Assembly: GCA_963727835.1 (NCBI GenBank)
Contig: CAVSIB010000025.1
Coordinates: forward strand, 1 to 23,989
Source: G026625185 sp963727835
Lineage (GTDB): Bacteria > Desulfobacterota > WTBG01 > JAGOGO01
Direction: 5' to 3'
DNA: 23,989 nt
Below, in pieces: positions 1 to 8,375 of this stretch. Made by a program: the position numbers and the translations under genes. The notes beneath the pieces were generated by a model that was not told where the DNA came from, made no database searches, and was given only the letters and a program-made list of their open reading frames with translations. How positions within the stretch are numbered: position 1 is the first letter of the stretch; each line of letters opens with the position of its first letter.

Positions 1-404
1 CTCACCCTTTATTTATTTAGGCCTTTTTTCTGTTGGTCTGAATTTCATCATGGCAAAGCTTACCCCAAAAAAAAGGATAAAACCAACGTGAGGGTTATTC
101 CAATAATAAAACCTGCTTTTTTTGAACCCCATTTTTAAGTTTTTTGAAAAAATAAAAAAGAAGAGGTGAAAAATAAAATATTTTCCTCATATTAGGAGAA
201 AATTAAAAAAATGTCAAATAAATAGAAAAAATTGCTTTAAATAATTTATTTTTGTGATAATTAAAAAAACCACATATAAATAGAGTGCATAAAAAAAGCT
301 ATGGTTCAATAACCAAGAAATCACCCATTATCTAACTGAATATTTTGAGTGAAAAGTTGGGTCTTGGTTGCGTAGATATAGTGTACTGATAAGCCGTTAT
401 TTTA
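1..404. other. AT-rich stretch with no recognisable gene
   Basis: This stretch is rich in A and T runs and has frequent stops in every frame. I see no coding sequence, tRNA or strong hairpin. A small TGGTT/AACCA inverted repeat sits near 303-316. The end of the stretch must hold the promoter of the small gene at 426, but no convincing -35/-10 pair can be picked out. Confidence 0.5.
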
Positions 405-425
405 TTGTTCAAAGGAGGTATTACA

Positions 426-602
426 GTGGCAAATTGTGAGTGCAAGGAAAAGAAAGTCTTACAGAAAAAAATGATTAGCCGTGAAGATGAACCAGGTGCT
501 TATTGTGGCATGATCACGAAGACAACCTATGAGATGACTTACCAATGCAAAGATTGTAAACGGGAGTGGACCGAAACCAAAGTGGAATCTAAATTTGAAT
601 AG
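426..602 (+). CDS. Small cysteine-rich (zinc-ribbon-like) protein, 58 aa
   Basis: Function is unknown. The start is the GTG at 426, chosen because a near-perfect Shine-Dalgarno (AAGGAGGT, 412-419) lies 6 nt upstream; an in-frame ATG at 405 lies before that site. The protein begins VANCECKEKK, is highly charged, and has a CxC near its start plus a CxxC in YQCKDCKREW, with a lone Cys between them. That pattern suggests a small metal-binding knuckle. No membrane segment or signal peptide is visible. It ends in TAG, 16 nt short of the convergent RNase HI gene. The strong ribosome site and clean Cys pairs make it likely to be real, but I recognise no family. Confidence 0.7.
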   Translation: MANCECKEKKVLQKKMISREDEPGAYCGMITKTTYEMTYQCKDCKREWTETKVESKFE

Positions 603-618
603 GTTCCCTTTGAGGTGA

Positions 619-1299
619 CTAAGCATTTTTCCCTTTTGGCTGAGCAATGGCTTGCTGGGCCAAAAGGTTTGCTTTTTCATTTCCTTCAATTCCTCTGTGA
701 CCTTCGACTTTGAAAAATTTAAGGAGCGGGAAGCGGCGCATTTCTTTTTTAATCTCCTCCACGAGGTCTAGATTTTTTTTTGCTCTTAAGGAGCTGGTTA
801 AGACCCCATAACAGTAGGAACTATCAGTGAAAAGCGCGACTGGTAACGTAGGGTCTTTTATCTCCTGAAGAGCAACTTTTATGGCGGTAAGCTCAGCAGT
901 ATTATTGGTTCCAGAGCCGATAAAAAGGGATATTTCTTTTTTATTGTCCCGGTATTGAAAAAAAACCCCTATTCCGGCGGGTCCAGGATTACCTGTACAG
1001 GCCCCATCAGTAAATACAAAAATGGTGTTATCATCAAAATTTTCTTCTGATGCGGGTGGGGGATTTTTGATGGTGGAGGGTTTTTCCCTTTGCCCCCTCT
1101 GGTGTTTCATTTTTTTAAATTCATGCTCCGTAATCTCCTGTATCGCAGAAGCCCGGGCTAAATATTCATTTTCCTGTTGAAGTTGATATTTTATTTTTAC
1201 CACACCATCTTTTTCCGCTAAGCTTCCGTCCTGAGATACCTGGGCATAAACTTTACATCCTTTAAACAGCATCCGTTTCCATTGAGTTTCATTTATCAT
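619..1299 (-). CDS. rnhA: Ribonuclease HI with N-terminal extension
   Basis: Family role: cleaves the RNA strand of RNA-DNA hybrids in the cytoplasm, for example at R-loops and replication primers. The protein has 226 aa. Residues 93-220 are a full RNase H fold: FTDGACTGNPGPAG carries the first catalytic Asp (D98), NTAEL carries E136, FTDSSY carries D159, and GHRGIEGNEKAN carries His201. Residue 211, where the fourth metal ligand (Asp134 of E. coli RNase HI) is expected, is Asn (codon AAC). The first 90 residues are a separate domain (FKGCKVYAQV, then DGVVKIKYQL) that does not look like the usual hybrid-binding domain; I recall similar extensions in deltaproteobacterial homologues. The ATG start has a GGGGT motif about 10 nt upstream. 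The gene converges on the small gene at 426. Confidence 0.9.
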   Translation of the reverse strand: MINETQWKRMLFKGCKVYAQVSQDGSLAEKDGVVKIKYQLQQENEYLARASAIQEITEHEFKKMKHQRGQREKPSTIKNPPPASEENFDDNTIFVFTDGACTGNPGPAGIGVFFQYRDNKKEISLFIGSGTNNTAELTAIKVALQEIKDPTLPVALFTDSSYCYGVLTSSLRAKKNLDLVEEIKKEMRRFPLLKFFKVEGHRGIEGNEKANLLAQQAIAQPKGKNA

Positions 1300-1485
1300 G
1301 CTAATGTACCCCGCATAGTTCTCTTTTGACTATAAAACAATAAGGTGCTAATTTACTTTTTGTAAGACACAGAAGGCCATATCAGGAACATTGTGAAAAG
1401 TAATTTATAATAACACCTTCAACGAAAAAGTAAAAAATTTAATAAAAAAACAGATAATTTTATGCCGCACAAGAAAATGAAAGTT

Positions 1486-1518
1486 TGAAGGAACCGCGAT
1501 AATACGTTCGTTCCTTCA
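1486..1518. promoter_or_regulatory. Inverted repeat upstream of the first kinase operon
   Basis: TGAAGGAAC (1486-1494) and GTTCCTTCA (1510-1518) form a perfect 9-bp inverted repeat with a 15-nt centre. It ends 46 nt before the kinase start codon. It could be an operator or a leader hairpin. There is no T-run after it, so an intrinsic terminator is unlikely. Confidence 0.4.
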
Positions 1519-1564
1519 TGGTGCATAAGATCATCAATATTTACTTCCCGGGAGTGGGAAATTT

Positions 1565-3082
1565 ATGGTCCCACAAAATATTCTCATTTCTGACGACGAG
1601 CCACCCATTCGCGAACTGCTTAAACTTGTATTGCAAGGCGAAGGGTATAACGTCTTTATCGTCTCTGATGGGATAGAGGCTTTAGAGATTGTCAAAAAGA
1701 CCCCCATTGATGTCGCTATTCTGGATATAAAAATGCCGCGGTTGAATGGGATTGAGGCTCTTAAAGAGATCAAAACAATTGACCCGAGTATTGAAGTTAT
1801 CATCATAACCGGTTTTGCAGATTTTGAGAGTCTAAGGAAATCCATGGTCGAATACGGAGCATTTGATTATCTTCTTAAACCCTTTAAAGGTACTGATATC
1901 ACTACCATTCTTAAAAAAGCGGTTCTGAAACGTGACAGTGTGCAGAAAAAAGAACCTGGGGATGAATTTTTCAACTGGAAAGAGATTTTCTGGAGAGGAC
2001 ACGTGAGTTAAGGGAATCACAGATAAAACATAAGGAGATTATTGAAAACTCAAATGATATGATTCTGGTGGTTCAGGGTGGCAAAATAAAATTTGCCAAC
2101 CGTAAAACTTTTGAATTAACGGAATACCCGGAAAGCGAGATCTTAGGTCTCCTGTTTATGGAGTTGATTAATCCTGCAGATCGGAGGTTGGTAAAAGAAA
2201 AGCACCTTAATCCATTGAAATCTAAAAAATCATCTTCAACGTATTCTTTTCGAGCAATGAAAAAAAATGGAGAGTCATTTCTGGTGGAGGTAAATGAAGT
2301 AAAAACAATATGGGAAGGCAAACCCGCTCTCTTGGAATTTATCCGAGATATTTCTGAACGAATCCAAGCAGAGCAGCATATCCGAGCTTTAAGCCAGCAG
2401 CTTATGAAGGCGCAGGAAACCGAACGGCAAAAACTTTCCCGAGAATTGCACGACCATTTGGCTCAGGACCTTTCGACTCTGAAAATCGGTCTCGACACGC
2501 TTTTTAGTGATTTTTCTGATCCGGGAGTGTTGCCGGAGGTTAAAAAAAAAGCTTCCGAATTTTCCACCATGCTTAAGAGCTCTATCATAGCTGTCCGCGA
2601 CCTGGCCTATGAACTTCGGCCTCCGAGCTTAGGTCAGCTCGACATTAGCGCGCACCTTTGGCGCGTATTGTGAAGAATTTGGTGAAAAAGTTGGCATAAA
2701 CGTTGATTACTATTCTGCGGGGATGGATGAATTGAGGCTTGATCCGGATATTGAGATTAATTTGTACCGCTTAATGCAGGAATCTTTTCACAACATAAAG
2801 AAGCACGCCCAGGCTACCGAGGTAAGGGTAAGACTGATAGCCTCATTTCCTCATATCATTCTGAGCATTGAGGATAACGGTAAAGGTTTTAATGTAAGGG
2901 ATCGGATGATAAAAGCTTCTCAGGAGAAAAGGATGGGGCTCAGAAGCATGAAAGAAAGGGCTACCCTTCTTCATGCTAAAATGAAAATCCTATCCCGTCT
3001 TAACCAGGGCACAAAGATTTTTATCGAGGTGCCGTACTCGGGAAAAAATAATCGGTTGCCCGGCGCAACCGCAAACACCTAA
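1565..3082 (+). pseudogene. Frameshifted hybrid sensor kinase, REC-PAS-HisKA_3-HATPase
   Basis: Three consecutive open segments in different frames make one NarX/DegS-like histidine kinase. Segment 1 is a CheY-like receiver (ILISDDEPP near the start; phospho-acceptor D54 in AILDIKMP). Segment 2, from about 1972 (QLERDFLERTRELRE, a coiled linker), is a PAS domain (ENSNDMILVVQGG), then a HisKA_3 box with the phospho-His at about residue 296 (RELHDHLAQ). Segment 3, from about 2660, is the ATPase (ESFHNIKKHA, DNGKGF, MGLRSMKERA). The first break fits one T missing from the T5 run at 1967-1971; the second fits one extra T at 2657-2659. With both corrected the gene is exactly 506 codons. A NarL-type partner follows 55 nt later. 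As written, only a lone receiver of 148 aa would be made from the first start. Real decay and sequencing error are both possible. Confidence 0.85.
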
Positions 3083-3137
3083 AAGACCGAGAAGACGGAA
3101 ACAACATTTTTTATAAAAACAAAAGTGGAGAAACTAT

Positions 3138-3813
3138 TTGGTTACCAAAAAAACCATAGTAATTATTGACGACCATCCTCTTTTTCGGGAAGGTATCAAA
3201 GCTATCATTGCTCGTGACACTCAGTTTGAAGTAGTGGGAGAAGCGGGTGACGGGACTGAAGGGCTTCGCTTGGCAAAAAAGTTCAGCCCCGATTTTTTTG
3301 TCATCGACCTTTCCTTGCCGGATAAAAATGGTATTTCCTTGCTCCGCGATATTAAAGATTTTTTACCGAAATCTCGTGTTATAATTCTCAGCATGCATTC
3401 TAAAATCCGTTATATTGCTGAGGCGTTTCAAGCCGGGGGCCGCTGGCTATGTGGTCAAGGAGTCTGCCTCTGACAGGCTTTTGGAGGGGCTGAATGCGAT
3501 CGGCAAAGGCGAATATTTTCTTGATAGCTCTATTTCTCCGCAGGTAGTTAAAAAGTTGATTGAAGCTCCCACAAAAGCAAAGATCACGGATCCTGCTTAC
3601 AGTGCGCTTACTCCTCGGGAACAAGAGGTTATGCGATTGGTGGCTGAAGGAATTTCTAAAAAAGAAATTGCAAAAATGCTTTTTATCAGTATCAAAACAG
3701 TCGAAAACCACCAAACAAATATCATGAAAAAGCTTGGGTTTCATAGCACGATGGATCTTATCCGCTATGCGGCCAAACTTGGACTGATTAACCTTGATCT
3801 TTGGAAAGAGTAA
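3138..3813 (+). pseudogene. Frameshifted NarL/FixJ-family response regulator
   Basis: This would be a DNA-binding regulator phosphorylated by the adjacent HisKA_3 kinase. The start is TTG at 3138, with GGAG at 3127-3130. The receiver half has IVIIDDHPLFREG and phospho-acceptor D57 (FFVIDLSLPD); the C-terminal half has a LuxR-type helix-turn-helix (LTPREQEVMRLVAEG, then KEIAKMLFISIKTVENHQ). The halves lie in different frames and join at the G5 run 3435-3439. Removing one G gives AFQAGAAGYVVKE, the usual end of a receiver domain, and a total of exactly 225 codons. It is the second gene of the kinase operon. If the frameshift is real, the product is a receiver without a DNA-binding domain. Domain assignment is certain; its status as a pseudogene is not. 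Confidence 0.85.
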
Positions 3814-4502
3814 GACTCACCTAACGCCATTTTCTTTCGGCTTTTTTTCACCCCCCCCCTTAGGATAAATCCCTACTCCTGGGAATTATTCCTATAAAAA
3901 TGAACGACTTCCCCTATAGACAAGGATTAAAATTTTTGTTACCAAAATAAAAAAACGGGGAAAGGGGGAGACAACCTGAAATTTTGATCGTTGATTTAAG
4001 AGGCCTAGATTTATAGTTGCAGACAAAGGTTAAAAATCCAAAAATAGCAACTGAAGCACCAAAAAAGTTTTGAAAAAAGGAAATGATCTAGGGTTTATCA
4101 AGCACGAGATCGCTCCACCAGGACTCTTTGGATTTTATAAAAAAGAATAAGTTTCCTTATGTTATAAAGACACCAGTCGGGATGAGGAGAAATGGGTCTA
4201 GACCACCACTATCTTAGGTTGCCGTCATTCTGGTATTCGTCAGAAAAAGATTAATCAAACAATTTTTGTTGACCTTTTCTGAAAGCGCTTTGTGTAAATT
4301 AACTAGTATAAGAAATGTATTTTGTCAGCTGCCGTGATTAATGCAAAGGAATAGATTAAGGCCAATGAAGTTCAAGGTGTTTTTATCATCTGGAAGGATA
4401 TAGCATTGAAAGAGATTAGTAAGCGGCTTGTGCTCCTCCCCCCCTTTTTGAGTAAGGGGCTAGGCAAGCCGCTTACCCTCCCCCTAAAGTTCATAAAGGG
4501 TT
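3814..4502. other. Convergent intergenic spacer without genes
   Basis: This spacer of about 690 nt separates the 3' ends of the NarL-type regulator and the FmdB-like gene. All frames are broken by stops, and no protein similarity is recognisable in the short open stretches. It contains a C9 run near 3851-3859 and, at its right side, the large inverted repeat described separately. I see no RNA gene. Confidence 0.5.
4419..4476. repeat. 58-nt nested inverted repeat between convergent genes
   Basis: GTAAGCGGCTTG (4419-4430) is repeated in perfect inverse as CAAGCCGCTTAC (4465-4476). The 34-nt centre has its own stem, CCCCTT (4441-4446) with AAGGGG (4454-4459). It lies just beyond the stop of the minus-strand FmdB-like gene. 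It could act as a bidirectional transcription stop, or be a copy of a dispersed palindromic (REP- or MITE-like) element. No second copy is visible in this window and I see no clear target duplication. Confidence 0.6.
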
Positions 4503-4968
4503 TCATCGAATCTTATTCTTTTCCCCCTGTTTCCCTGTCGGTTTCTTTTCCTCAAAAAAACTTTCTGGATTTAATTCTTCAGCTATTTCTGAAGCAATTT
4601 CTTCTGGGTCTCCGCCTACCTCCATCTTGAGCATAGCGTCTTCCACTCGGTCGTTTATTTTTGTCCCTAAGCTTTTGCTTAATTTCCGCAGAATTGAGAC
4701 CATTTGGTGGTGATCATCTTCCTTTACATTTTTCATCTCACTTTCCATCCTCTGAACAGCCTCCATAATTTTTGCTTCACCAAGGGGAATATCTTTGCTT
4801 TTTTCCTGCTTCTTTTTTGCCTGAAATCGTGGCAAAGGTGGATAAGAGCCTTTCCAGTTCCCTATGCTGGCAATGAGGACACAGAGGAATTTTACGGGTG
4901 TTTACTGTGGGAGAATAAAAACTAAAGACAGTATTACAGTCAGGACAAAAAAACTCATAGATCGGCAT
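4503..4968 (-). pseudogene. Frameshifted FmdB-family zinc-ribbon protein
   Basis: The N-terminal part is a typical FmdB zinc ribbon (MPIYEFFCPDCNTVF, then PLCPHCQHRELERLL) with two CxxC pairs at about residues 8-11 and 31-34. The C-terminal part, in another frame, is a charged helical tail (MEAVQRMESEMKN, then DPEEIASEIAEELNPESFF). The two overlap at a run of six A on the coding strand (plus 4799-4804). Dropping one A gives GKKEAGKSKDIPLGEAK and a gene of exactly 155 codons. The ATG at 4968 has a GGAG ribosome site. FmdB-like proteins are small and mostly uncharacterised; a regulatory role was proposed for the founding member. The gene is divergent from the MOSC gene. It could be sequencing error, true decay, or a slippage-rescued gene. 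Confidence 0.75.
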
Positions 4969-5090
4969 TATTTCTCCGATAACCTGGTTACATTAATAAA
5001 TAATTTTTTAAAATATAAGATGTTACCCAATAATTTTCAAGCTAAATTGAGTAAGAGCATAGGCTTAACCTGATTGATAAAAAAAAGGCA

Positions 5091-5102
5091 GACGTTAACG
5101 TC
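5091..5102. promoter_or_regulatory. 12-bp perfect palindrome in a divergent spacer
   Basis: GACGTTAACGTC is perfectly self-complementary and lies between the divergent FmdB-like and MOSC genes, 36 nt upstream of the MOSC -35 box. It could be an operator for either gene. No regulator can be named from the sequence. Confidence 0.35.
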
Positions 5103-5137
5103 AAAGGAATGTTAGTATGACCGATCGGGTTATCTTC

Positions 5138-5166
5138 TTGAAATTAATCTGGGGTAACGCTATATA
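5138..5166 (+). promoter_or_regulatory. Sigma70-type promoter for the MOSC gene
   Basis: TTGAAA (5138-5143) and TATATA (5161-5166) are separated by 17 nt, the optimal spacing. Transcription would begin near 5173, about 45 nt before the chosen ATG at 5218. Confidence 0.65.
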
Positions 5167-5217
5167 TAGTTACATAATAGTCAGGCGATCGAGGAAACTT
5201 TGTCAGGAGTTGGGCAA

Positions 5218-5676
5218 ATGAAAGGAAAAATTTTGGCGGTTTGTGTGAGTAAGGAAAAGGGGACGCAGAAAGAAAATGTTGGTTCAGGAGAAGTAAAAGC
5301 TAATCATGGGATTGAGGGTGATGCCCATTCGGGAGCATGGCATCGCCAGGTAAGCTTGTTGGCAAACGAGTCAATCGAGAAAATGAGAAAATTGGGCTTG
5401 GAACTTGACTATGGTGACTTTGGCGAGAATATTGTTACCCAAGGTATTGATTTACTCACCCTGGGGGTAGGGTCGAAACTACGATTAGGAGATTCGGTTA
5501 TTGGCGAGATAACCCAGATCGGAAAAGTCTGTCATGACCGCTGTGCGATCTACCATAAAACAGGTGATTGCATAATGCCCCGGGAGGGGATATTTATAAA
5601 AATTCTTACCGGTGGAAAAGTTTCAGTGGGTGATACGGTTGAGGTTATCCAGAAAATCGCCGGGGACAATCAATAG
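5218..5676 (+). CDS. MOSC-domain protein
   Basis: MOSC domains, named after the C-terminal domain of molybdenum-cofactor sulfurase, are thought to carry sulfur on a conserved Cys for metal-sulfur cofactor work. The 152-aa protein is almost entirely one such domain: it opens GKILAVCVSKEKGTQK, has GIEGDAHSG and GDFGENIVT in the middle, and ends with IGKVCHDRCAIYHKTGDC followed by MPREGIF, which carries the conserved cysteines. The ATG at 5218 is preferred over an in-frame TTG at 5200 because AGGAG (5205-5209) sits 8 nt before it. A good promoter lies just upstream. The stop overlaps the end of the convergent acylphosphatase gene by 7 nt. The molybdenum link fits the MOT1-type transporter remnant at 15426, but the two are not adjacent. 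Confidence 0.88.
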   Translation: MKGKILAVCVSKEKGTQKENVGSGEVKANHGIEGDAHSGAWHRQVSLLANESIEKMRKLGLELDYGDFGENIVTQGIDLLTLGVGSKLRLGDSVIGEITQIGKVCHDRCAIYHKTGDCIMPREGIFIKILTGGKVSVGDTVEVIQKIAGDNQ

Positions 5677-5948
5677 GTGATGGAAAAAGAAGAAAACTCA
5701 CCTTGATAATCTTCCCACCTTATCTCGACATTTTTTACCGAGGCGTGGGGTGAGCCGGTGTGGCACCAGTCAATGAGAGCGTGAACCGCATTTTTTTCTC
5801 CTTCAAACACCGCCTCTACTTTGCCATCGTACCTGTTTTTTACCCAACCCGTTACCTTCCTGAGGCGAGCTTCGTCCTGGGTATACGCCCGAAAAAATAC
5901 TCCGTGGACTCTCCCTTCAATAATAACGTGCCCTCTAACTTTCTCCAT
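5670..5948 (-). CDS. acyP: Acylphosphatase
   Basis: Hydrolyses the carboxyl-phosphate bond of acyl phosphates; it is a small cytoplasmic enzyme. The 92-aa protein matches the whole family fold: VIIEGRVHGVFFRAYTQDEA with catalytic Arg20, then GWVKNRYDGKVEAVFEG with catalytic Asn38, and a C-terminal GEFSSFSITY strand. The ATG at 5948 gives the usual family length and has AAGGA just upstream; a GTG at 5981 would add 11 residues and has no ribosome site. It is the last gene of the minus-strand run after the lipoprotein, and it overlaps the end of the MOSC gene tail to tail. Confidence 0.93.
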   Translation of the reverse strand: MEKVRGHVIIEGRVHGVFFRAYTQDEARLRKVTGWVKNRYDGKVEAVFEGEKNAVHALIDWCHTGSPHASVKNVEIRWEDYQGEFSSFSITY

Positions 5949-6010
5949 TTTTTCCTTGGGGAGCGATTTTTTACCGTTCACGAAGGCTTTTTCAACCGCC
6001 AGATAGATCG

Positions 6011-6781
6011 TTATTTGATATAAATCCGTGATTCGTGCCGTAACAGGTCTAAATAGCGCAATGATTTTTGTGAATATTCTGATTCCTCAGGGAAGTTCAA
6101 ACAGAGGGTATAGAGGTACTCGGCCTGACGGAAACTTTCTTTGGCTTTGGTTTCGTCCCTCTTGCCTTGATCTTTGGCAAAGCTATATATCTCATAAAGA
6201 ATCTGAAAGCGATATCCCATTTGGAAATAAATTTTGGGACGAAGGCTCGTCGTGGGGTATTGGGTTAAAACTCCATTTAATCCGTTGATCTCTTTTTGGA
6301 CCCGTTCTGGGTCTTCCTTATAATCCGGTTCCCAGGAAATGAGGTTATAAGCTGCTTCGTCAGCATAAAAACTTTTGGGTTTTTCTTTTAAAAGCTTTCG
6401 GAACATCTCCTTATTATACCGAAGTCCTTGTTCGCGAACTTCCCAGCAATGGTATGATCCATGTTTAGCCAAAAATGAATCCCGAGCTTTTTTTTCTTCC
6501 ATCCCTTTACTGATTAATTCATGATAGTCTCGGTTTAAAAGCCCTTCAAAGGATTCTCCCATCCGCATCATAACCGACTCTTCAACCTTCGATTTAGGGT
6601 ACTTGGCAAGGAACTGTTCACAATCTTTGATGCTGCTTTCGTAAGCGCGGTTATTATAAGCGGTCATGATCTCATCAAAGAGTTCCTGCTCAGGATCGTT
6701 ACCTGTGCCAAACCCAAGAAGAAAACACCCAGAAAGAAATGGCACCAACACGAGAAGAACCATGTAAAGTTTAAGTTTCAT
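6011..6781 (-). CDS. BamD-like outer-membrane lipoprotein
   Basis: The 256-aa protein begins with a lipoprotein signal peptide (MKLKLYMVLLVLVPFLSGC, lipobox LSGC with Cys19). The residue after the Cys is Phe rather than Asp, so sorting to the outer membrane is expected. The body consists of TPR-like helical repeats with the signatures AYESSIKDCEQFLAKYPKS and NGVLTQYPTTSLRPKIYFQ, as in BamD and YbgF/CpoB-type periplasmic helical proteins. BamD is part of the beta-barrel assembly complex, but similar lipoproteins have other roles, so I do not assign the gene name. An AGGTG ribosome site precedes the ATG. It follows tolC by 49 nt and precedes acylphosphatase, probably in one transcript. Confidence 0.8.
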   Translation of the reverse strand: MKLKLYMVLLVLVPFLSGCFLLGFGTGNDPEQELFDEIMTAYNNRAYESSIKDCEQFLAKYPKSKVEESVMMRMGESFEGLLNRDYHELISKGMEEKKARDSFLAKHGSYHCWEVREQGLRYNKEMFRKLLKEKPKSFYADEAAYNLISWEPDYKEDPERVQKEINGLNGVLTQYPTTSLRPKIYFQMGYRFQILYEIYSFAKDQGKRDETKAKESFRQAEYLYTLCLNFPEESEYSQKSLRYLDLLRHESRIYIK

Positions 6782-6830
6782 TTTTCACCTGATTTGCAAG
6801 AAATGGAACAATGGTTATACAGGACAATAA

Positions 6831-8161
6831 TTATTTTTCTACGCCCATAGCACGTTGAAGCTGCGCCCGAGCGATATTATAGTCACTTAAGGAATTATAG
6901 TAATTTATCTGTGCCTGAGTAAGCAGGGTTTGGGCATCCATCACATCGGTTGTGGTTGCTACTTGCTCTTTATACCGGGCTTCATTCAAGCGAAAATTTT
7001 CCTCAGCGCTGTTGATAGCGGTCACCGTTACCTTGATATTTTTTTCAGACTCTTGAAGTTTCAGAAAAGCATCCTTGACCTCTAAGGTTACTGCATCTCG
7101 AACCTGAATCTGGGCGTCTTCAGCCTGGATGAGGCCAATCTTGCTTGCGTTTACTGAATAGTAGGTCTTACCCCATTCCCACAATGTCCAATTCAGAGAG
7201 GTAAACACATTCCAGCTTTCTTGGGGTTGATAAATCGAACCATGCACATCGGGTGTATCGCCCTGTTTCAAGTAATTAAGTTGGAGAGAAAGGCTGGGGT
7301 AAAAAGGACTTTTTGCCAAGGTGATTTGCTTGCGAGCCTCCTCCACTTTAAGAGCCATTTCTTTTAGTTCAGGACGGTTAAGATAAGCCTTGTGAATGCA
7401 ATCATCAAAGACCTCAGTAGAGGGGATATAGGTGAGAATATCAACTACATCAATCGATTCATTAATCTCTCGCCGAAGGGTAGTATTAAATGTTGATTTG
7501 GCGATGTTGACCCCGTTTTCTCCTTGGATAAGGTTTTGTTTTGCTTGCGCCCACTGTACTTCAGATTGGAGAAGGTCGTTTTTCGGAATAATGCCTACTT
7601 CAAAAAAAGATTCCGCTACCTTATAATGTTCGCCAACTTGTTTCTCGGTTTGTATGGCTACCCCCAGGATCTTTTCGGCTTTTAAAAGCGAAAAATATTC
7701 AATTTTAACGTTTCTAATCAGGTCGAGCTTTGCCTGAATTTCCTGAACTTTCGCAATATCAAAGCCCAGTTTGGCCAGCTGATGATTGGTAGTTATCGAC
7801 CAGCCGGTAAACAAGGGCTGTTCCACGGAGACATTCCAAACATAGGTGTGTAAAGTCCCTACTGTTATATTTTGCGCGGGGACCGGCGCCAAGCCGAAAC
7901 GTGAACATAAGGAGGTTCATTCAGCTGGGTAAAATTATATCCGGTTTTAAGCTTAGGGAAAAAATCCGAGCGTGCTTCCTTTTGCAGGGAATCTGTTCGT
8001 TTGAGCTCTTCCTGAGCCGAATGAAATAAAGGGCTTCGTTCGATAGCGATGGCAATACTTTGTTCTAAAGTCAAAACCTCTTCTTGTTCATGAGCGTTTG
8101 CATTAATGCCACCCCCGCAGAAGCAAAAGATTAAAGTAATCAGTGCAATTTTTTTTTGCAT
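6831..8161 (-). pseudogene. Frameshifted TolC-family outer-membrane efflux protein
   Basis: TolC-type proteins form the outer-membrane and periplasmic channel of efflux pumps or type I secretion. The ATG at 8161 (AAGGAGG 10 nt upstream) opens a signal peptide (MQKKIALITLIFCFCGGG, then INANA). The first 90 residues hold the start of the barrel/helical unit (LTLEQSIAIAIERSPLF); the rest is in another frame and contains the second repeat (CIHKAYLNRPELKEMALK, SPFYPSLSLQLNY) and the C-terminal LTQAQINYYNSLSDYNIARA. The break is near 7893-7900, where one base is missing; adding it gives exactly 444 codons. No inner-membrane pump or adaptor gene lies nearby. The protein ends RAMGVEK, normal for the family. 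Real inactivation and a base-calling error are both possible. Confidence 0.85.
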
Positions 8162-8341
8162 ACGATTTATTCCCTCCTTGGGAAAATCTCGCCCGAGGCC
8201 TAAGGCACATTGGTGTGTTTCGAAAAACACCTTTCACATTATTGATCAGGATCTTAAGGATTCAGGGTTCATAAGTCAAGAACGAGAAGTCGGATTATCT
8301 TTTCTTCTTCTGTCTCTTGGCGCCAAGCCTCGTCTTCTGAT

Positions 8342-8365
8342 GATGGGCAACCTGAAGCGCCCATC
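8342..8365 (-). terminator. Hairpin just after topA, possible weak terminator
   Basis: GATGGGC (8342-8348) and GCCCATC (8359-8365) form a 7-bp stem with a 10-nt loop, beginning 11 nt past the topA stop. There is no T-tract on the minus strand, so termination would be factor-dependent or absent. Nearby, CTTGGCGCCAAG (8316-8327) is a perfect 12-bp palindrome. Confidence 0.35.
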
Positions 8366-8375
8366 GTTTCCTTAT

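Noticed and set aside
4081..4230. Possible degraded gene (frame containing DFIKKNKFPYVIKTPVGM)
   Set aside because: The frame is short, has no start or ribosome site, and I recognise no family; it is not enough to report a gene.
4406..4630. Open plus-strand frame of 74 codons over the inverted repeat
   Set aside because: It runs through the palindrome and the antisense of the FmdB-like gene; the translation is low-complexity Leu/Pro/Ser and has no ribosome site.
6028..6288. Plus-strand frame of 86 codons
   Set aside because: It is antisense to the lipoprotein gene, with no ribosome site and no recognisable motif.
7881..8330. GGCGCCAAGCC occurring both in tolC (near 7885) and in the topA-tolC gap (near 8319)
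   Set aside because: An 11-nt match with unrelated flanks is compatible with chance in a window of this size.
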